Assembly (NCBI GenBank): GCA_950295325.1
Contig: OX485809.1
Span: 31,138,144 to 31,202,143, forward strand
Source of the DNA: Polytrichum commune
Lineage: Eukaryota; Streptophyta; Polytrichopsida; Polytrichales; Polytrichaceae
Length of the DNA stretch: 64,000 bases
Reading direction: 5' to 3'
Shown: positions 58,636 through 64,000 of the stretch, piece after piece
Layout of the letters: the number at the start of each line of letters is the position of its first letter
Numbering within the stretch: position 1 is the first letter of the stretch
The notes under the pieces: model-generated
What the model was told of the DNA's origin: nothing
Seen by the model: the letters and a program-made list of their open reading frames with translations, nothing else
The model's database searches: none
Program-made: the position numbers and the translations under genes

Positions 58636-59570
58636 GGGCACTTACACAAAGCCATTAAGCCATGGCTCTTGAGAACCCTTGAATTCTCATCAAGAGTGTC
58701 AGATGCCCCAACTTTGGGTTCACATGAGGGCAACTTTGGATTCCAACCTGTAACATTTTCAGTGGATGAAATATCTACATGGAACCCCACATGGCAAGTA
58801 TTCATAATGTTGACCGAGATTGTAGGGCGAATTTTCATGACAACTCTTGATTTGTATGCTTGGCGGAATGTGCATGGGAAATTTGGGTTTACCTCAAGGG
58901 CTTGTGACTTCCAAAAGACTGAGGACTATATAATAGTTCGTGGATTTCTCTATGCTCCCATCCAAAAAGCAGGAGACACACCATGGTCATTTAGGGATTC
59001 TTTACACCATGGACCATGAAGTTGTCCCAAGGCCTGGTAAGATATGTGATTGGCCCTTGAACTTGTCCCGAGACCACTTTGGTTTACAAAAAGGGCAAAA
59101 TGTCAGAGTGACCATGGAGTTCGATCTCCCTAAAAGACATATTCTAGTCCTACATTTTCCACTGACATGGTCCAACATGTTTTGTGGTGGGAGAGGCGCT
59201 CTAGTAGAAAAAGATAGGGGCCCATGGCATAGAAATGATGTTATCATAAAATTTTAGTGATTTTTTTTCCTTGGGGAAGAGAAGATGATGACAAGAGAGG
59301 AACAAGACACTTGTCAAACTTGAATATTTTTCAAACCTGCCATGTTTGAGCATATATTAAAAAATCAGCACATTCACTTTTTGGTGCATGGTCATTCCTC
59401 TTGGTCCGCATCCGGTTTACACCTAGTGAAGGACCCAAAAACTTTGAAAATTGATTTTTCAAAAAATCGAAGCATGGGAAAAAGGCCATCTTCCATAGTC
59501 CGATTTCATGATCCATGGTGTAAACCGACCCTTAAGAGCCATGGCCAAAAGCGTTTTGTGTAAAGAGGCC
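58636..59570. mobile_element. TIR element of ~935 bp adjoining the previous MITE
   Basis: The left end GGGCACTTACACAAAGC...AAGCCATGGCTCTTGAGAA is inverted at the right end (59529-59570: CCCTTAAGAGCCATGGC...GTTTTGTGTAAAGAGGCC). It starts directly after the TTA of the previous element. Several frames of 80-140 codons lie inside but none is recognisable. A related fragment lies inverted at 61930-62040. Confidence 0.6.
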
Positions 59571-60189
59571 GTCAGTCTAAACCCACCACCGTAATGAGAA
59601 CCAAGTCACAAGTGCAACAAGATCACCTGCTGAGATCTATTTGATTGAGGTTTTTGTTTATATCTGTCGGTCTCCAGGCATGGCATTTGAAGCAAAGTTA
59701 CTTTAACACAAGGGAGCTCTTGTGTTGTTGTGATTTGGTTCAAGTATGGAAGTATAGTAGACAGACCCGTTTCCAATATTCTAAGCAATTTTACATAAGT
59801 GTAGTACATGTGTGATACTGGAGTGATTTTTTTAGAGGTTTGGAAATTGATATCACAACGTTTAACCCCCCAAAAAATCACAATTTATTTTTAAGCTATA
59901 AAATTACTGTAAAATTTCAAAGGCAAGATTCTCTCCCGATCCATATTCGCAGCACATGTCGACCTGTTTCTGATAACTGGGTGACGGTAACTTGAATACG
60001 ATTAGTACCCTTTTAACTCACCTTTTTCATCACGTTGAATGTGAAGGTGACATGTGTGAAACTTCATGGCTTCTTCCATCCCATTAGAAAACGATGGCTA
60101 CATATGTGAAGCTTCACGGCTTTTGCGGATTCTGTATATTAAGATTAGGGGTTTATTGTAAATGGGTTTGTCTACTCTAGAGTAAGCTA

Positions 60190-60408
60190 CATTGTTTATC
60201 CCAATTAGTGCGTGTTGTTGTTCAGAGTTACACAGTGTAATTAATGTGTCACTCACAAGTTCAGATTTACTAACAACACAAAAATGATGTTTAGGACATA
60301 AATGACTTTTCTTGGTAAAATATTATATTCTCGTCAAATAGTTATTTATCTCGTAGCACTGCATAACTCTGAATAGTAACATGCACCATGTAAGTAGTAT
60401 AATCAGTG
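60190..60408. mobile_element. MITE family M4, 219 bp
   Basis: It is flanked by TA (60188-60189 and 60409-60410). The TIRs are CATTGTTTATCCCAATTAG and CACTGATTATACTACTTA. Confidence 0.8.
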
Positions 60409-60480
60409 TAATCAAGTCAATTGCTCACGGTCATGACATTGAACCTAAAAGAAAAGTTGTTGCTAGTGATTTTCAAATGA

Positions 60481-61581
60481 CAATACGGTAGCAATATTTA
60501 ATAAATTACATGATTTTTTAGAATCAATTTAGAATCACGAAACTTCAAGAAATTTTGATAGATATATGAAATAAAATTATAGTCCAAATTTTCAAGCTTA
60601 TGTTAAGAATAAGTATACACCTTGAGGTAAGAAAAAGAGTCCATAGAAAATTATGAATATTGAGTTTTCAATCAAAATAACATGAATTTACTATATATAA
60701 GAATATATCAACAAAGGGAAAATGTTGGATCATTGTTGACTGTCAAATATCCTTGTGAATAACCATCTTTTTGTATTGGAATGGGATCATCGACATTGGC
60801 AATGAATTTCACGAGGAGCACAACGATACCTATTGTCACCTTCCTAACACCTTCCTTTTGGATAAGTTTGTTGTCACAAAGTCATTCATAAGCCCAAAAT
60901 GAGCCTCTCAAGAAGTTGAGGGTTAAACAAACAAGTGCAATTGAAAGGGCTTCCTTCACCTTTCATTGTCACATGATCTCATGAACGTAGACGATCTTAC
61001 ATCATCTACATGAAGGCGATGGTTTATCAATGGCGTCCATGCATAATATCGCGGACTAGATCAAGTCGATCATTACTTCGAACACAACGGAGGTGGGGTT
61101 GTGATGAGGAGTTCCTACACTCAACACATTAGGCCATGGCTCTTAACACGTAACTTTCTAAGAGGTCATATTTAGGCTTGTCCATGACTTTTGAATGCAA
61201 ATTCATCCAAAAAGAAGGTGCTAGGAAGGTCACAATAGGTGTTATTGTGTACTTTATCAAATTTCCTTGTCAATGGTGATGATCCCATTTCAACATGACA
61301 AGATGACAAGAGAATTTTAAACTCAAGAGTGAACTAACTTTCTCGCTTTGTTGATACATTACTATATATAGAAACTTCATATTATTTTTATTGAAAATTG
61401 CCAGTTTTCTATGGACTCTTCTTCTTACCTCAAATTGTGTATCTGTTTTTAATTTAGTCTTGAAAGTTTGGACTATGAGTTCATTGCATATATATATATA
61501 TTTACATATTTTTGAAGTTTAATGGTTCTTAGTCGATTATAAAAAAAATCATGAAAATTACTAAAAATTACTACCGTATTG
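60481..61581. repeat. Large foldback, ~1.1 kb, arms ~400-440 bp
   Basis: The termini CAATACGGTAGCAAT (60481) and the inverse ending at 61581 (CTACCGTATTG) open two long inverted arms. Shared phrases include gaggtaagaaaaagagtcca, catgaatttactatata, aatgggatcatcgacattgg, cctattgtcaccttcctaa and ccttccttttggat. The spacer is about 230-300 bp. Long TIRs suggest a Mutator-like or foldback element, but no 9-bp duplication was found. Confidence 0.82.
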
Positions 61582-61929
61582 ATGTGATCTTAGAATAATT
61601 AGTAACAACTTCTCGTTCAAGTACAATAAAAGTTGAGGTTTAAAAAGCATAGTTCTTAGATGATCTAATGAAACCACAATACACTCTAGGAAGTTAAGGG
61701 TTAAATGATCATGGTATGTACCCTGCGTTTTGGATGAGAGTATGGAGAAGTCCGTCAACTATATAGCCCTGAGTCTTTTGGAGATCACTAGCCCTTAGTT
61801 TAAACCGAAATTTCTACCACACATTCCACCAAGCCTACCTTCAAGAGTTGTCCTAATAAATTTTCCTACAATCATGGCCAACATTAATCATACTTGCCAT
61901 GTGAGTAGATTATTCATCCACAAAAATTG

Positions 61930-62040
61930 TTATGGGTTATGGTCCAATGTTGCCCTCGTGTAAATCTAAAGTGGGGGCCCGTGACACTCTCAACCAACGA
62001 GAATTCAAGGATTCTTTTGGGCCATGGCCTAATGGATTCC
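61930..62040 (-). repeat. Fragment related to the 58636-59570 element
   Basis: On the minus strand it reads ggccatggcccaaaagaatc then cttgaattctcg and gagagtgtcac, like 58660-58740 on the plus strand. Confidence 0.6.
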
Positions 62041-62214
62041 TTGTAAATAAACCCTTGTCCTCAAGAAAGATAATTGAACTTACTCGTCCAGGAAAGGAGA
62101 GGGGAAATTATCGCATACAAGCGTACCTCTCAATCATCCAACATAAAAGCCCTACAATAATATGCATCGTGGAGGTTACTAATTCTAGTTGACTTGACAC
62201 TGGAAGTGGTCTTA

Positions 62215-62470
62215 AAGACCCCAAATAGTCTAGTCATAGTTGTATGAGATGAATTGACAACAAACCTATAGAAAATTGGCACCTCTTTTGGTATCTCTGA
62301 CTGTATGGATGGAAGCCTCATAAAGTTATGCTTATTCAAACAACTTTTCAAACATACTTGCGTTCAAAATCAACAAATCACAAAGTTAACGTGTATGTTG
62401 ATATTCTTGGGTAGAGGTTGATTGTTTGGATTAAAATGTCCGTCTTGGCCTTTAGGGGTTGAGGTAGATA
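62215..62470 (+). repeat. R2 dispersed repeat
   Basis: gatgaattgacaac, aacaacttttcaaac and cgtcttggcctttaggggtt place it with 4960-5200 and 45940-46215. An R4 scrap (cctctcaatcatccaacata) lies just upstream at about 62128. Confidence 0.5.
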
Positions 62471-62994
62471 TGTCTTATTTTTATAAAAAAAAATAGTGGT
62501 TGTTGCCTTGTACTACTCACATTTTTTAGGTCTAAGGTATGTGGGTGTTATGTGGTTATTTTCTTCTTGTCGGACACCTATATTTGATTGATGTGTGCTT
62601 AGGTGACAATTAAAGAACAAACATCATATAGGTACATATTAAAAGAAAATGAAAATGAAAAAAATTACTACATTTGCAAATTTATCACCGCTCTACACTC
62701 AACATTATACATAATTGGGAGGACCTATGTATTTAGGTTAGAAATAAACATACTTACACTTCTGATAACCATAACTTATCTGCCAAGCAAAAACAAAACA
62801 AAAAAACCATAACTTAAAAAGAAAGATCCAACTTTCAATAAGGTTATTGTTGATGTTTCATCATAGATTTGCCAATTTAACATAAATTTGAAGATGTGAC
62901 TTTGATCAATAGCATGTGGAGAACAAGAGGAATGGTCCACTTCGCACATGCATACCTTTGTGTCACAATTGTATATGGAGAAGCCATGATCAAG

Positions 62995-63240
62995 CCCATT
63001 ACTTTTTTGGAGTTATTCTCAAATGGCTTTGAATTTCCAAGGCTATTGACAATGAGCCATAAGGAAGCCAGATACACAACTCCCAATTATGTTGACTATT
63101 AAAATAACATAATTTAAGCATGCAATCTGACATATTTTAATCACATTTCTTATTGGTGTCCATTCCCACTCAAATATAGGTTTTTGATTAAGATAAGTAA
63201 CCAAATTAGGCTTACTTACCTTTCCACCATTTAGAGTCAC
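62995..63240 (+). repeat. R1 dispersed repeat
   Basis: gttgactattaaaataacat, attggtgtcc, cactcaaatataggtttttg then attaagataagtaacc follow the R1 order. Confidence 0.55.
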
Positions 63241-63249
63241 ATGCAATAC

Positions 63250-64000
63250 AACATGTCATGTGTTAGTAAAAATAAGATTTACTTCCAGTGCTAGAGTGTG
63301 TGTTGTGTGGGCACTAGGGCTTTGTGGTATCTATGTAAGCTCATCCATACCAAAGGCAATGTAGTAGTGAGACGTTTTATAGCATGGAATAAAATTCACA
63401 TGAGTATATTTTACAATTAATTAAAAATATATAGTGCACTAGAAATTTATTTTGAGAGTATATTAGTATTATTCCGAGAACATTCATCAAATATATGGAA
63501 TATCCATTACTTCATTACCCCCTCCCTTCTCCCATAAAAGACCCTTTAATCGTATGTGGTTCATATATCTACAAGGGACTTACTCCCCAAGGGGTGGCTA
63601 GAAGTACAAGTTACATAACTTGGTGGGAAAAGCCAAAAATATTGATGTCGTTGACCGTCTCACTTCCTCAATTAGTAAAACTTGTTACAAATAAATTTTT
63701 AACAGTTCCAACCACTTCAGGGTCTATATCTAAATACAAAAAATACATCCAAAAAAGTGTGCCTCGAGAATGACACAAACATAATAAAACAAAATATTAA
63801 AAAAACACTCGCAGCCAACTTTTGGTCTCATAAACATGGAAAGGTTCAAATAAAAAATGTTCACACATGCCGGGCACATGCGCTCTCCAAATTGTGTTCA
63901 CCAATGAACCTAGAATTTGTTTTTGTCTATTACTTAAGCACAAATTTGAATCTCGATATAACACCATTGTTACGTGTGCCTCATGAGTGTTCCCTCTTCA
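63250..64000. other. Intergenic to the right edge, nothing recognised
   Basis: A plus frame at 63495-63773 (92 codons) has no recognisable motif. No other feature was seen. Confidence 0.35.

Noticed and set aside
58597-59019. 140-codon plus-strand frame
   Set aside because: It lies within the 935-bp TIR element, spans its terminus and has no recognisable domain.

Overview
The window is nuclear DNA from a land plant. All three confident genes are plant genes with GT-AG introns: a plastid-targeted Ycf20-like protein, a Nudix hydrolase 9/NUDT22-type enzyme and a BOI-type RING E3 ligase. About 90% of the rest is non-coding, AT-rich and full of small non-autonomous DNA transposons, foldback repeats and unclassified dispersed repeats. 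I saw no convincing LTR retrotransposon, no rRNA or tRNA gene and no CRISPR array. I cannot place the species. A non-flowering lineage is possible but not shown.

Layout. 1-2484: possibly the last codons of a plus-strand gene at the left edge, then a foldback repeat, a ~277-bp tandem duplication and unassigned DNA. 2485-4520 (+): two-exon Ycf20-like gene whose intron and 3' flank hold copies of one dispersed repeat. 6149-11336 (-): nine-exon Nudix gene with a 376-bp Harbinger-type MITE (TSD TAA) about 200 bp upstream of its start codon. 11.9-20.7 kb: repeats, a tRNA-derived SINE with a 16-bp TSD, two ~510-bp MITEs facing each other, a near-perfect 49-bp-arm hairpin, and a possible orphan first coding exon at 20747-20862 (-). 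20886-22120: an array of ~320-335-bp tandem repeats that appears to derive from the 3' end of the neighbouring BOI-type gene. 22200-25591 (-): the five-exon BOI-type gene. 27-64 kb: no confident host gene.

The 27-64 kb part holds several MITE families. One is Harbinger-like, with 3-bp TSDs. Two related families and one further family have TA TSDs. One element resembles Emigrant/pogo. There are also two large foldback structures, a minisatellite with a 78-bp higher-order period at 51087-51430, a LINE C-terminal fragment, and a decayed LINE-like element with an RNase H domain (52.3-55.1 kb, minus strand) interrupted by a 689-bp TIR insertion.

The three genes do not form a pathway: one concerns photoprotection in the plastid, one nucleotide-sugar hydrolysis, and one ubiquitin ligation. 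I found no clear sign of a new multi-gene system. The most notable observations are the tandem array born from the BOI gene tail (with a detached copy 7 kb away), the SINE whose tail matches LINE-like 3' ends, and the nested transposon structures.
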